Source: Massilia alkalitolerans DSM 17462 (GTDB taxonomy: Bacteria; Pseudomonadota; Gammaproteobacteria; Burkholderiales; Burkholderiaceae_D). From it: a stretch of 64,000 nt of DNA. Below, piece by piece: positions 18,317 through 27,662 of this stretch. Both the position numbers and the translations under genes were made by a program. The notes beneath the pieces were generated by a model. That model saw nothing but the letters and a program-made list of their open reading frames with translations. It did no database searches and was not told the origin of the DNA. Position 1 is the first letter of the stretch; each line of letters starts with the position of its first letter. The stretch is from positions 62,001-126,000 of the forward strand of contig NZ_ATYR01000009.1 of NCBI RefSeq assembly GCF_000427785.1. Reading direction: 5' to 3'.

Positions 18317-21181
18317 ATGACCACGATACTGGCGGAACAAATTGCCGTCGAGCTTGCCCGTTTTTCAAGCACGACAAGGCTCTATGAGCTGAGCATCGAC
18401 GACAGCAGCGCTGACTTCGGTTCGAGAGAGTTGTTGGTCGAGGCTTTCCTGGCCGATGACGCCTTGAACGAGCTCGATGTGCGAGACCTCATTGTCCTGT
18501 CGACCAATGCCCACATACAGCTGGAAAAACTGCTGGGACAGTCGGCGAGCCTGCAGATTGCCCTGGCCAACCGTAGCCGCACCAGTTTCGCCGGGGAGAT
18601 CAGCGAAGTAGCAATGCTTGGCAGCGACGGCGGCCTTGCTCGCTATCGGGTGCGCATCTCGCCATGGCTATGGCGTCTTGGCCAGGTACGCAACAGTCGC
18701 GTGTGGCAGGACAAGACCGTGATCGGGATCGTCGACTCGGTGTTTGAGGCTTATCTGCCGCTGGCGCAGTGGCGCTGGAGCGATGAGATTTCGTCTTTTA
18801 TGGCAGGCACCGCGCCGCGCGGCTACTGCTGCCAGTACCGTGAATCCGACCTCGATTTCATACGCAGGATTCTGGCAGAAGAGGGAATCAACTGGCGCTT
18901 CGAACAGACCGACCAAGGACCTGCGATGCTACTGTTCGCCGACAGCAGCCACGGGAACGCGGTGCCGGAGGACCCCAGCAGCGAGATCGATGGCGGAATC
19001 CGCTATCACGGCGCCGGTGCCGTCGAACATCAAGACACGGTGCAAGCCCTGGTTGCGCAATGCCGCCTTCATGCTTCGCTTACCACTGTGCTGAGTTATG
19101 ACTACAAGGCCAGGCAGATAGTGGCCGCTGCTTCGCCTAGCCGTCTGTCCAGTCATCGCAGCTTGTCTGGCTTGGAAACCTGTGATGTGCCCGGCCAATA
19201 CGCATTCAAAGATCGGCGCCATGCTCGAGGCCACGCCGACCTGCGGATGGAAGGGCAGGAAGCGCGCAGCCACTTGTGGCGTGGCCGTTCGACAGTCCGT
19301 AGCCTGCGTCCGGGGACGCGTCTCACCATCACCGGTGCGCCGCTGCAAGAGCTCGGTGAGTCGGCGGGGTTCACCGTGTTGCGCGTGACGAGCGTGGGCG
19401 TCAATAACCTGCCCCCGCCGGCACAGCATGCGCTCGCAGAACTATTCGGACCCCTTCCCGAATTGCTGCAGGAGTGCAGGCGCCCACATGCGCTTGATGA
19501 CATGGCGCTCGCCGTCGGCCGGGCTGTCGAATCCGGATATGCCAACTGCTTCGAGGCAGTCCCGGCTGCGTTGCCGTGGCGCCCTTGGCTGCCAGGCTGC
19601 GTTGATGGTGCTGAGCCGAAACCGACTGCCATGGGTGCGCAGAGCGCGGTCGTCATCGGCTCTGATGGCAACGACGAGCCAAACGGCGCGGATGAACTGT
19701 ATTGCGACCGGCTGGGTCGGATACGCATTCGCTTTCACTGGCAGGACAGCGGCAATGCGAGCTGCTGGGTTCGGGTCGCTCAGCGGGCGGCCGGCGGCAG
19801 CGTGGGCAGCCAGTTCTTGCCGCGCATTGGGCAGGAAGTGCTGGTGCAATTCCTGGAAAATGATATCGACCGGCCGATCGTCGTGGGCGCCCTGTACAAC
19901 GGACAAGGCGAGAGTGGAATTGCGCCGACGCCAGGAGGCAGGACTATCCGGCGGCACGACGAGACCTGCTTTGGGCGTGCCAATGACCATGCGACCTCAG
20001 CGCAAGGCGAACTAGCTGGCGGCTACAGTCCGGTATGGCACGGCGCCTCGGGCGACAATAGCGGCCACCGGAATACTGCCTCACAGTTGGGCGTGCGCAG
20101 CAAGGAATTCGGCGGCTCGGGCTACAACCAACTCGTGTTCGATGACACCGATGCGCAGGGCCGCGTTCAGCTCAAGTGCACCCATGTTGCGGCAGAACTG
20201 AGTCTTGGGCATCTGATCCATTCAGCTGACAATTACCGTGGCAGCGTCCGCGGCCTAGGCGCCGGACTGCATACCGATGCATATGGCGCTGTGCGGGCGG
20301 CTGGGTTGCTGGTGACGAGTTACGGTGCCACACATAACTCAGCCCGTAGAGAACCTGCTGGCGAGAACAAGGGGGGCCTTGGCGTTTTACGTCAGGCAGC
20401 CTCCCTCGCCGCAAGCTTTCATTCAGCCGCGACAACGCATCAGGCGGTCGGTTTCGCTTCGCATAAAGGGGCCATGACGGCCCATACGAGCGTGCTGGAC
20501 GATAAGAACGCCCCGCTCGAGGCGATGCTGACTTCGGTGTCGGGCATGGTTGGCAGCGACAGCCTGGACCGAGCCAGGACAGACGCGGCTGCCAGGACCA
20601 CGAATGACGGTGACGGCAAGTTGCCGCATGCGAGCGACCCGATCATGACGTTTGCGGCGAACGACGACTTCAGCGCGATGGCAGGACAGAGCTTCCAGTT
20701 GGCAAATGGCAAAACGCTTTCTGTGTTGAGCGGACAAGATGTCCAATTTGTCGACGGTGGACAGTCACGTTTGCATACGGGCCAGGCCATCGGCGCTTTG
20801 GCGGGCGCCGTCAAAGCCGGAGAACAAGGCCTTGGTTTGCAGATGATCGCCGCCGCGGACGCCATGGATATTCAGTCACAGGCGGACGGTATCGCAGTGC
20901 AGGCGCGGGACGAGGTGACGCTCACCAGTGTCAGTGCGCGCATCGACCTGGCCGCAGCAAAAAGGCTCAGCCTGTCGACAGCGGGCGGGGCAAATATCAC
21001 GATCGAAGGCGGAAACATCACGTTCCAGTGTCCCGGCAAGCTCACCGCACATGCCGGAAAGAAGAGTTTCTCCGATCCGGCGAAGCTGGATTTCGAGATG
21101 CCGGCACTGCCACGCAGTATCTGCATTGCCTGCCTCAAGAAATCATTGGCTGCGGCCCCCGCCTTCACGATGGTGGAATGA
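18317..21181 (+). CDS. vgrG: Type VI secretion VgrG spike protein with DUF2345 extension
   Basis: A 954-residue VgrG, the trimeric tip of the T6SS needle that carries effectors. The gp27-like base is recognisable in YCCQYRESDLDFIRRILAEEGI (core ESDLDFIRR, about 175-195). The gp5-like OB-fold follows (DRLGRIRIRFHWQDSGN, SCWVRVAQ, GSQFLPRIGQEVLVQFLENDIDRP, core IGQEVLVQFL, about 465-535). After a GG-rich segment comes a long DUF2345-type repeat extension to about 930. The Cys-containing tail (SICIACLKK) has no toxin domain that I recognise. No sheath, baseplate or ClpV gene is in the window, so this is an orphan VgrG island. Codon use is visibly less G+C-biased than in flanking genes. The adaptor gene starts one base after its stop. 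Confidence 0.92.
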   Translation: MTTILAEQIAVELARFSSTTRLYELSIDDSSADFGSRELLVEAFLADDALNELDVRDLIVLSTNAHIQLEKLLGQSASLQIALANRSRTSFAGEISEVAMLGSDGGLARYRVRISPWLWRLGQVRNSRVWQDKTVIGIVDSVFEAYLPLAQWRWSDEISSFMAGTAPRGYCCQYRESDLDFIRRILAEEGINWRFEQTDQGPAMLLFADSSHGNAVPEDPSSEIDGGIRYHGAGAVEHQDTVQALVAQCRLHASLTTVLSYDYKARQIVAAASPSRLSSHRSLSGLETCDVPGQYAFKDRRHARGHADLRMEGQEARSHLWRGRSTVRSLRPGTRLTITGAPLQELGESAGFTVLRVTSVGVNNLPPPAQHALAELFGPLPELLQECRRPHALDDMALAVGRAVESGYANCFEAVPAALPWRPWLPGCVDGAEPKPTAMGAQSAVVIGSDGNDEPNGADELYCDRLGRIRIRFHWQDSGNASCWVRVAQRAAGGSVGSQFLPRIGQEVLVQFLENDIDRPIVVGALYNGQGESGIAPTPGGRTIRRHDETCFGRANDHATSAQGELAGGYSPVWHGASGDNSGHRNTASQLGVRSKEFGGSGYNQLVFDDTDAQGRVQLKCTHVAAELSLGHLIHSADNYRGSVRGLGAGLHTDAYGAVRAAGLLVTSYGATHNSARREPAGENKGGLGVLRQAASLAASFHSAATTHQAVGFASHKGAMTAHTSVLDDKNAPLEAMLTSVSGMVGSDSLDRARTDAAARTTNDGDGKLPHASDPIMTFAANDDFSAMAGQSFQLANGKTLSVLSGQDVQFVDGGQSRLHTGQAIGALAGAVKAGEQGLGLQMIAAADAMDIQSQADGIAVQARDEVTLTSVSARIDLAAAKRLSLSTAGGANITIEGGNITFQCPGKLTAHAGKKSFSDPAKLDFEMPALPRSICIACLKKSLAAAPAFTMVE

Positions 21182-21182
21182 C

Positions 21183-21986
21183 ATGTTCATCGATGCGTTT
21201 TCCATTCAATGGCTGGACGATCTGCATGCACGTGCGGCGCAGCTGGCTCCGGCTGATCGACTGTATGTCCTCGTCGACGGCGCATTCCTTCCTGGCTTGC
21301 ACAAGAAGCTCGCAAGCGAACGCAAAGCCATTCTGTTTGCTTTGCTCCCGGGCTGTTCGGAAGAAGCGGGGAACGCGTCGCCATTCCTCACACCGTTTGA
21401 CCCTGCGGACAAGACATTGAAGGCATTGCTGCAGCGCTGCGACCGCTGGCCGATGCTCAGCGTGATCGCCACGCCGGAATCCCTCGAGCAACTGGCACGC
21501 CGCTTGTCAGCCTGGTGTGTCATCGAGGTGGACGGCCAGGTTTTCAATTTCAGATTTCCAGATACGCGGCGCTTACCAGCCATTGTCGATGTGCTCAATC
21601 CGACACAGCGCGCCCAGTTCCTTGGTCCGGCGACGGGCTGGACCTACATCGGGCGGGATGGTTGCTGGCATGCGCTTTCAGTCGAGAGTTCAAGTGAGTG
21701 CGCCGCTGATAACCCGGTGCTGGATGAACGCCAGTTCGCAGTCCTGGCTGGAGATAGCCATGCCGATGAGTTGATGGCCTTGCTGGGTGACCGCGGGCAT
21801 GAAGTCTATAACCGTCCTTCGAGAACGCATGCGCTGCTCAGCGCAGCATTAGGCGCTGCACGGAAGGCAGGTATGGGCGATCACAGTCTGATCGAATGGT
21901 GCGAATGGTTCTGGAAGCAGGATCTCTTATGTGAAGAAGCAGCCGTAGCCAACATGCTGCAGACCTGGCGAAGGACATCATCATGA
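21183..21986 (+). CDS. DUF4123 T6SS effector adaptor/chaperone (Tap/Tec-like)
   Basis: A 267-residue cytoplasmic protein with a DUF4123 N-terminal region (LYVLVDGAFLPGLHKKL; ILFALLPGCS; TPFDPADKTLKALLQRC; WPMLSVIATPESLEQLARRLSAW; FRFPDTRRLPAIVDVLNPTQRAQFLGPA, core FRFPDTRRLP). Such adaptors bind a specific effector and load it on the cognate VgrG. Here the gene sits between vgrG (one-base gap) and the lipoprotein gene (ATGA overlap), consistent with a single translation unit. By position its client should be the Tle1-like lipase downstream. The C-terminal 100 residues are less conserved and may give client specificity; that is inference. Confidence 0.85.
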   Translation: MFIDAFSIQWLDDLHARAAQLAPADRLYVLVDGAFLPGLHKKLASERKAILFALLPGCSEEAGNASPFLTPFDPADKTLKALLQRCDRWPMLSVIATPESLEQLARRLSAWCVIEVDGQVFNFRFPDTRRLPAIVDVLNPTQRAQFLGPATGWTYIGRDGCWHALSVESSSECAADNPVLDERQFAVLAGDSHADELMALLGDRGHEVYNRPSRTHALLSAALGAARKAGMGDHSLIEWCEWFWKQDLLCEEAAVANMLQTWRRTSS

Positions 21987-22753
21987 GGACGAACATGCTC
22001 AAGCCGATCTGGAAATATGCTGTACCGGTGCTGGCCTGCCTGTTGATTCAACCCGCTCTCACCGCGTGTAGTGAGTCAACAACCGTGGACGTCAATCTTC
22101 ATGGCGTCAACCACACCGTGGACACGTTTAGTTATTCCGTCAAGAATCCGGCGCTCAAGGATCAACCCGCCGCAGGCGGCGAACTGATAGATCCTTATGG
22201 GGCCGGTGGGACGACGTGTTGCGCGACGCTGCCCAAGACTTGGCGTCCCGGTATCAAACTGCAGGTGAACGCGACGCACTGGGTAGATAGAGGTCCAGAA
22301 AAGGGGCTGCTTGAAGTTAAGGAAACCCACCTCGTCGAGGTCCCACAATACCCTGACGGCAAGCCTGGTGAGCTGTGGGTGTTGCGTACCCCGGACGGTA
22401 AGGTCGCTGTCGTATCTAGTGACTTTCAGCCCGACCATCCGAATTGGCCAGGGCAAATAAAAGGCTGGCCGGTTCCCTCTCATGAGTATCGCCTAGAACG
22501 GTGGAAAATTTTTCTAAATTATCACCTTGCCAGCGTGGATGCTGCGCTATCCCTACTTCATGATTTGGAAGAGGATCCGAAGAAGGGGTGTATAGAAGCG
22601 TGGGAACATGCAAAACAATATGATCGTGACAGTATTAAAGCGTTTACTGGTCCGGAAGACCCACGATATCTTGTGCAACTTAAAAAAGACTACGAAAAAT
22701 TCTTTGAGAACAGCAAGAACAGAGTAAATCAAGTTATGGAGGAGAAGCCATGA
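21983..22753 (+). CDS. T6SS-associated lipoprotein, DUF3304-like; candidate immunity protein
   Basis: A 256-residue exported lipoprotein: residues 6-28 are hydrophobic and end in the lipobox LTAC, giving a lipidated Cys29; no Asp at +2. The region with SVKNPALKD, GAGGTTCCATLPKTWRPGIKLQV and HWVDRGPEKG resembles DUF3304 proteins found next to T6SS genes (GAGGTTCCATLPKTWRPG is the most typical part). The second half is charged and probably helical. It overlaps the adaptor stop by ATGA. Immunity proteins of Tle lipases are often periplasmic lipoproteins encoded beside the effector, so this is the best immunity candidate, but DUF3304 has no established role that I can rely on. The 3' third is markedly AT-rich. 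Confidence 0.7.
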   Translation: MRTNMLKPIWKYAVPVLACLLIQPALTACSESTTVDVNLHGVNHTVDTFSYSVKNPALKDQPAAGGELIDPYGAGGTTCCATLPKTWRPGIKLQVNATHWVDRGPEKGLLEVKETHLVEVPQYPDGKPGELWVLRTPDGKVAVVSSDFQPDHPNWPGQIKGWPVPSHEYRLERWKIFLNYHLASVDAALSLLHDLEEDPKKGCIEAWEHAKQYDRDSIKAFTGPEDPRYLVQLKKDYEKFFENSKNRVNQVMEEKP

Positions 22754-22833
22754 CAATGATGCTTGCTCCATTAGTAGGCGAAAACTTTTCCTCTGTGGTC
22801 GATCCGAGCATATTTTTTCAAAGAAGGAAATAA
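22750..22833 (+). CDS. Possible coupled 27-codon small ORF
   Basis: ATG 22750 overlaps the lipoprotein stop (ATGA) and the frame runs 27 codons to TAA 22831-22833, five bases before the effector ATG. The predicted peptide starts MTMMLAPLVGENFSS and ends in QRRK; it matches no family I know. It may simply carry ribosomes to the effector ribosome site, or be a relic. Confidence 0.3.
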   Translation: MTMMLAPLVGENFSSVVDPSIFFQRRK

Positions 22834-22838
22834 GGGAT

Positions 22839-24786
22839 ATGTCGGAACGCTATGATATACGGGAGCGTCCGCCAATTGGAATTCCGGAGAAATCGTGCAA
22901 TACAAACTTGTTCTTCGGCTTTTTTTTTTGACGGTACCAAGAATAACTACGAACAAGCCGAGACCACGAAGAACCATTCGAACGTCGCCCGCCTCTACGA
23001 TTGTTACCCCGGCTTGAGCGTCCCTGGAGTCCTTCCCACTTCGACTGACTGGGTACACGAACTGCCCAGATATAAGCATTTCTTCCGAGTCTATGTCCCG
23101 GGCGTCGCATCCCCTTTCCCGCAAGTAGGCGATAATGGAACCGGCATGCAAGCTACCTCCGGCGCCGCAGCAGGCGGATTCGGCGACTTCAGGATAGTGT
23201 GGGCATTGATCCAGGCCGTGAACAACCTTCACCGGTTTCTTCTGAAGACGCCGCTGATATCGGCAACGGAAGAAAAAGAGCTGTGCCGGACCCTCATCCT
23301 GAATAAAAGCACACGCGCACTCCTTGATGGCAGGGGAGGCGACCTCGGCTTGAACAGTCGCGAAAAGCAGGTGCCACAAAAATTCAAGGAAATGCTGCTG
23401 AGATTGCATGAGGCCGTTTCCAGGCATTGGCCGAACGAGAAAACAGGCAAGCCGGCCAAGATTGACCCGGGTATCGTCAAGACGATCTATATGTCGGTGT
23501 TCGGTTTTTCGCGCGGCGCCACGGAAGCCCGTGTGTTCGTAAACTGGCTGCAATCCCTTTGCAAGCTGGACGCCAGGCTTAGAGGGAAAACGGGAGCGAT
23601 GTCGCTGGGTGGCTTTCCGGTGCACTTCGACTTCCTGGGTCTGTTCGATACCGTCGCTTCCGTTGGATCCGCAAACTCGTTTGGGTTCTTCGATGGGCAT
23701 GGACTTTGGGCAGATGCCGAAGACAGCATGCGTGTCCCGGCAGGCATGAACTGCCTGCATCTCGTTGCTGCGCACGAGCTGCGCCGCAGCTTTCCGGTCG
23801 ATTCGATCTCGGTCAACGGCGTCCTCGCCGAAGGCTGCACGGAAATCGTCGTGCCCGGGGTACATTCGGACGTCGGCTGCGGCTACTGTCCCGGCGAACA
23901 GGGGCGCGGAACCGATCCGGCGGGAGCGGACATGCTGACGCGAATTCCGCTCCTGATGATGTACAAGGCCGCTCGCCTGAACGGTGTTCCCTTGAAGCTT
24001 GAGCTGGCTAGCCCGGTTGCGAAGCAAAGGTTCGCCTTGAAGCCTGAGGCGATCGCCGCCTTCAACGCCTACATCGCGACGTGCAAGGAAACGAAAGGCC
24101 CGATTCACCGGATCATGCGCGAGCAGGCGCGCAAGCAGATCGAGTGGCGGCTGGCCCGGCGGGTCACCGGAACGACCCCATTGCATAAGAGCCCGAGCTT
24201 CCTCCGTTCATCCGTGTTCGACCAAAACGATCTCCACAGCGCGGCCCATGAATTCGAAGAGGAGATCAAGGCATTTGTTACCTGGCTCAAGGAGAAGGGC
24301 AGGCAGTTCATCCCTTCAGTTCAGAAAGCCGGATTCGGCAACAGCCATGCGGCCGAGTGGGAAGAGACTGCGACCTGGTGGGAAAAGGAAAAGAGCCTGA
24401 ATCCAGCTGTACTGGAGTTCTTCGACAACTATGTCCATGACTCCAGGGCCTGGTTCAAGCTCATACCCGGTAATCCGGACAACGAAAAAGACATGCTGAC
24501 CATGCTCGATAAATGGGTAAAGCGACGCAAGGCGGTGGCAAGCCATAACGAAGTTCGATCCAAAATGCGTGGCCGGGGAAACTCTGTATATCAAATGCGC
24601 GCAGACGATGGACTGAACGAAGAGCAGCGACGTGCCGTGGAGGAATACCAGAAGCACGGCAAGATTCCTCGCCTTGTTACTGAAGGACGGGAGCCTTGGG
24701 GGTCTGCTTCCGATCTGATCGCCTGCGCAGGCTATCTGAGATTCCGGAAAATCTACGCAGGCTCGGATTCCGATCTCATCTCCTGA
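22839..24786 (+). CDS. Tle1-like T6SS lipase effector (DUF2235), frame interrupted in a T10 tract
   Basis: Alpha/beta-hydrolase of the DUF2235 (Tle1) type, predicted to hydrolyse phospholipids of target cells. ATG 22839 has AAGGA and AAGGG upstream and reads MSERYDIRERPPIGIPEK and then NLFFGFFF before TGA at 22929-22931. The homologous continuation DGTKNNYEQ lies in the next frame from 22930. Ten Ts (22920-22929) separate them; nine Ts would give one 648-residue protein. Downstream are the nucleophile elbow GFSRGA (Ser codon 23509-23511), DFLGLFDTVAS and PGVHSDVGCGY, which holds catalytic Asp/His candidates. The ORF from ATG 22852 is in the downstream frame but replaces the conserved N-terminus. 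Either an assembly error, a pseudogene, or phase/slippage control. Confidence 0.83.
22920..22929 (+). repeat. T10 homopolymer at the DUF2235 FFFDGTKNN motif
   Basis: Ten consecutive Ts encode the Phe run just before the conserved DGTKNN. Its length sets the reading frame of the effector: nine is in frame, ten meets TGA at once. Tracts of this kind can slip during replication or transcription. Confidence 0.85.
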
Positions 24787-24804
24787 TTTGCAACCGGAGC
24801 AAAT

Positions 24805-27624
24805 TCATCGGACGCGCGGCAACTGCCCATCGCTATCGCGCACCTCCACCGCCCCCAGCCCGAGCGGCTGCAGCTGCGGCAGGATGCGCTTGCGATCACC
24901 CACGGCGACCACCTTCATCTTGTCCGGCGCCAGGTACTTGCGCGCCGCGGCCTGTACCTGCGCCGCCGTGACGGCCGAGATTTGGGCGGGCAGGCGCGCG
25001 TAGTAGTCGAGCGGCAGGCCGTAGATGAAGATGTCGGCCATGCTGGCGCCGATGTCGGCATTGGTCTCGAAAGCCCCGGGCAGCGACAGCACCTGGGCAT
25101 CGCGGGCGGTGTCGAGCTCGGCGGCCGGCAGCGGCGCATCGCGCATCGCGCTCACTTCGCTGAAGATCTCGCGCACCGAGTCGCCGGTGGCGTCGCGCCG
25201 CACGCTGCTGGCGATGACGAAGGGGCCGGGCGTGCGGTCGTAGCGGAACCAGGACGAGATGCCGTAGGTGTAGCCCTTGGTCTCGCGCAGCTTGTCGTTG
25301 AGGCGGCTGGAGAACATGCCCCCCAGCGCACCGTTCAGGACCTGCAGCGCCGGGAAGTCCGGCGTCGTGCGCGCCACCCCGATGCTCGTCACGCGCAACG
25401 CGGTCTGCACCGCGCCCGGCTGGTCGACCAGCACCAGGCGCGCGGGCGTGCCGGCGGGCTCGCCCGCACCGCCGTCGGGGACGTCGGCACGCGCCCAGGC
25501 CGCGAAGCGCGCTTCCACCAGCGCCTTCAGTTCGCCGCGCGCGATGTCGCCCGACACCACCAGCGCGGCATTCCCGGGCACGTAGTGGCGGCGCCAGAAG
25601 TCCACCAGGTCGTCGCGCGTGACGGCGCGGATCGCCGGTTCGGTGCCGAGCTGGCCATAGCCCTTCGGATGTCCGCTGCCGTACAAGGCGCCGGCCGCGG
25701 CCACCGCGGCCACGGATTCGGGATCGTCGCGCTGCTGGATCAGTTCCCCGATCCGGTCGGCGCGCTGGCGCTCGACTTCGGCGTTGGGGAAGGCCGGGCG
25801 CAGCACGATGTCGGCCATGATGTCGAGCGCCGGCGCGAAGTTCGCGCGCAGCGACAGCAGCGACACCATGGAGGCGTCGGCGCCGGTGCCGGTGTCGAGG
25901 AAGGCGCCGAGCTGCGCGATCTCGTCGGCAATTCTAGGAGCGCTGCGCGTGGCCGTGCCTTCCTCCAGCATCTGCGCCGTGAAGCCGGCCAGGCCCGGCA
26001 CGCCGGCGGGGTTCTCGGCGCTGCCGCTGCGCACCACCAGCTGGGCCGCCACCAGCGGCAGGCCCGGCTTGTAGTGGTGGATCACGGTGAGGCCGTTGGC
26101 GAGCTTGAAGGACTCGCCCTGCGGCAGCGTGAAGCGCGGGGCCGGCCCCGCCTTCGGCTGCTGCGCGCGCCAGGGCTCCGGCACATTGGTCGCTTCATGC
26201 GCGGCCACGGCGGCCGGCTTGGCGGCCTTGCCGGCTTTCGGCGCAGGCGCAACCCGCGGGTCGTCGATGACGGGCTTGCCGGGCAGGCCGGTGACCACCG
26301 CGCGCGCCTGCTGGCGCAGGTAGGCACGCACGGCGCGCTGCACGTCGGCGGGCGTGATGCTGCGCAGCTGCGCCACGTCTTTTGCCAGGTAGCCCGGGTC
26401 GCCGGTGTACTGGTTGTAGTGGTTGAGCTGGTCCGCCAGTCCGTCGCCGCCCAGCTTTTCGACGGTGCTCAGGAGCGCGGTCTCGAGGCTGTTGCGGGCG
26501 CGCTCGACTTCGCGCTGCGAGGGGCCGTGATCGCGCAGCTGGGCCAGCTCGGCGTCGATCGCCGCTTCCAGCGCGCGCGCTTCGACGCCGGGGCGCGCGG
26601 TGACGTCGATGACGAAGGTCGACACCAGGCCCTGGGAGTTCTGGCTGGCGTCAACGTCCTGGGCGATCTGGCGCTCGTACACCAGCTTCTTGTACAGCCG
26701 GCTCGATTTGCCGCCGCCGAGGATCTCGGCCGCCACCGCCAGCTCGGTGTCGCCCGGCTGGTAGGCAGGCGGCGTGAGCCAACCCATGAAGATGCGCGGC
26801 AGCTCCACGCGGTCGCGCACGACCACGCGGCGCTCGCTGGTGATCGGCGGCGTCGTTATGCTGGGGCGCGCCACCGGCGGGCTGCGCTTGAAACTGCCGA
26901 AGTAGCGTTCGACCAGGGCGCGCGTTTTCGCCTTGTCGATGTCGCCGGCGATCACGATGCTGGCGTTGTTCGGCCCGTAGTAGTGCTGGAAGAACTGGCG
27001 CACGTCGTCGAGTTTCGCGTTCTGGATGTCGGCGTGCGAGCCGATGATCGAGGCGTAATACGGATGGCCCTTCGGGAACAGCGCATGCGCCAGCGCTTCC
27101 TGCACCAGGCCGTAGGGTTCGTCCTCGACGGTCTCGCGGCGTTCGTTGCGCACCACGTCCTGCTGGTTGGTGAGCGCCTTCTGGTCGAGCACGTCGAGCA
27201 GGTAGCCCATGCGGTCGGCGTGCACCCACAAGGCCAGCTCCAGCTGGTTGGAGGGCACGGTGTCGTAGTAGCTGGTCTGGTCGTAGCCGGTGCCGCCGTT
27301 GCTGTCGGTGGCGCCGGCGCCTTCCAGCAGGCGGTCGGCCATGCCGCGCGGGATGTGGCGCGTCTGCGCGAACATCATGTGCTCGAACAGGTGGGCGAAG
27401 CCAGTCAGGCCGGGCGCTTCGTTGGCCGGGCCGACGTGGTACCAGATGTTCACTGCCACGATCGGCAGGCGCCGGTCTTCGACCAGGATCACTTGCAGGC
27501 CGTTGGGCAGGGTGGTTTTTTCGAAAGCGACGGTGGGCAGGGGCGGCGGCGCCGACTGGGCGCCAGTGGGTGGAGCGAATGTGGTCATCATCAATATCAG
27601 GGCGAGCAGCCGGCAGTATCTCAT
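24805..27624 (-). CDS. M16 family zinc metallopeptidase, two tandem M16 units, exported
   Basis: A 939-residue pitrilysin/insulinase-type protease. Residues 1-22 form a signal peptide (LLALILMMTTFAPPTGA). The first M16 unit (about 30-250) has the inverted zinc motif HLFEH in FAHLFEHMMFAQT plus the distal Glu in VVRNERRETVEDEPYG. The second unit (about 500-900) keeps the fold (LANGLTVIHHYKPGLPLVA) but has GFTAQMLEEG instead of HxxEH, so is catalytically silent as usual for clamshell M16 proteins. It is convergent with the effector gene, with only 18 bases between, which include a weak 5-bp hairpin. It probably degrades peptides in the periplasm. Single-chain PqqL-like proteins share this layout. 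Confidence 0.92.
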   Translation of the reverse strand: MRYCRLLALILMMTTFAPPTGAQSAPPPLPTVAFEKTTLPNGLQVILVEDRRLPIVAVNIWYHVGPANEAPGLTGFAHLFEHMMFAQTRHIPRGMADRLLEGAGATDSNGGTGYDQTSYYDTVPSNQLELALWVHADRMGYLLDVLDQKALTNQQDVVRNERRETVEDEPYGLVQEALAHALFPKGHPYYASIIGSHADIQNAKLDDVRQFFQHYYGPNNASIVIAGDIDKAKTRALVERYFGSFKRSPPVARPSITTPPITSERRVVVRDRVELPRIFMGWLTPPAYQPGDTELAVAAEILGGGKSSRLYKKLVYERQIAQDVDASQNSQGLVSTFVIDVTARPGVEARALEAAIDAELAQLRDHGPSQREVERARNSLETALLSTVEKLGGDGLADQLNHYNQYTGDPGYLAKDVAQLRSITPADVQRAVRAYLRQQARAVVTGLPGKPVIDDPRVAPAPKAGKAAKPAAVAAHEATNVPEPWRAQQPKAGPAPRFTLPQGESFKLANGLTVIHHYKPGLPLVAAQLVVRSGSAENPAGVPGLAGFTAQMLEEGTATRSAPRIADEIAQLGAFLDTGTGADASMVSLLSLRANFAPALDIMADIVLRPAFPNAEVERQRADRIGELIQQRDDPESVAAVAAAGALYGSGHPKGYGQLGTEPAIRAVTRDDLVDFWRRHYVPGNAALVVSGDIARGELKALVEARFAAWARADVPDGGAGEPAGTPARLVLVDQPGAVQTALRVTSIGVARTTPDFPALQVLNGALGGMFSSRLNDKLRETKGYTYGISSWFRYDRTPGPFVIASSVRRDATGDSVREIFSEVSAMRDAPLPAAELDTARDAQVLSLPGAFETNADIGASMADIFIYGLPLDYYARLPAQISAVTAAQVQAAARKYLAPDKMKVVAVGDRKRILPQLQPLGLGAVEVRDSDGQLPRVR

Positions 27625-27662
27625 GTGGTGCTCCTTCTGTGGCGCTCAGTGTCGGTGATGAC

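Noticed and set aside
22852..24786. Effector start at ATG 22852
   Set aside because: This start gives an N-terminus with no family resemblance and poor ribosome-site spacing, while ATG 22839 gives a family-like N-terminus in the other frame, joined at the T-run.
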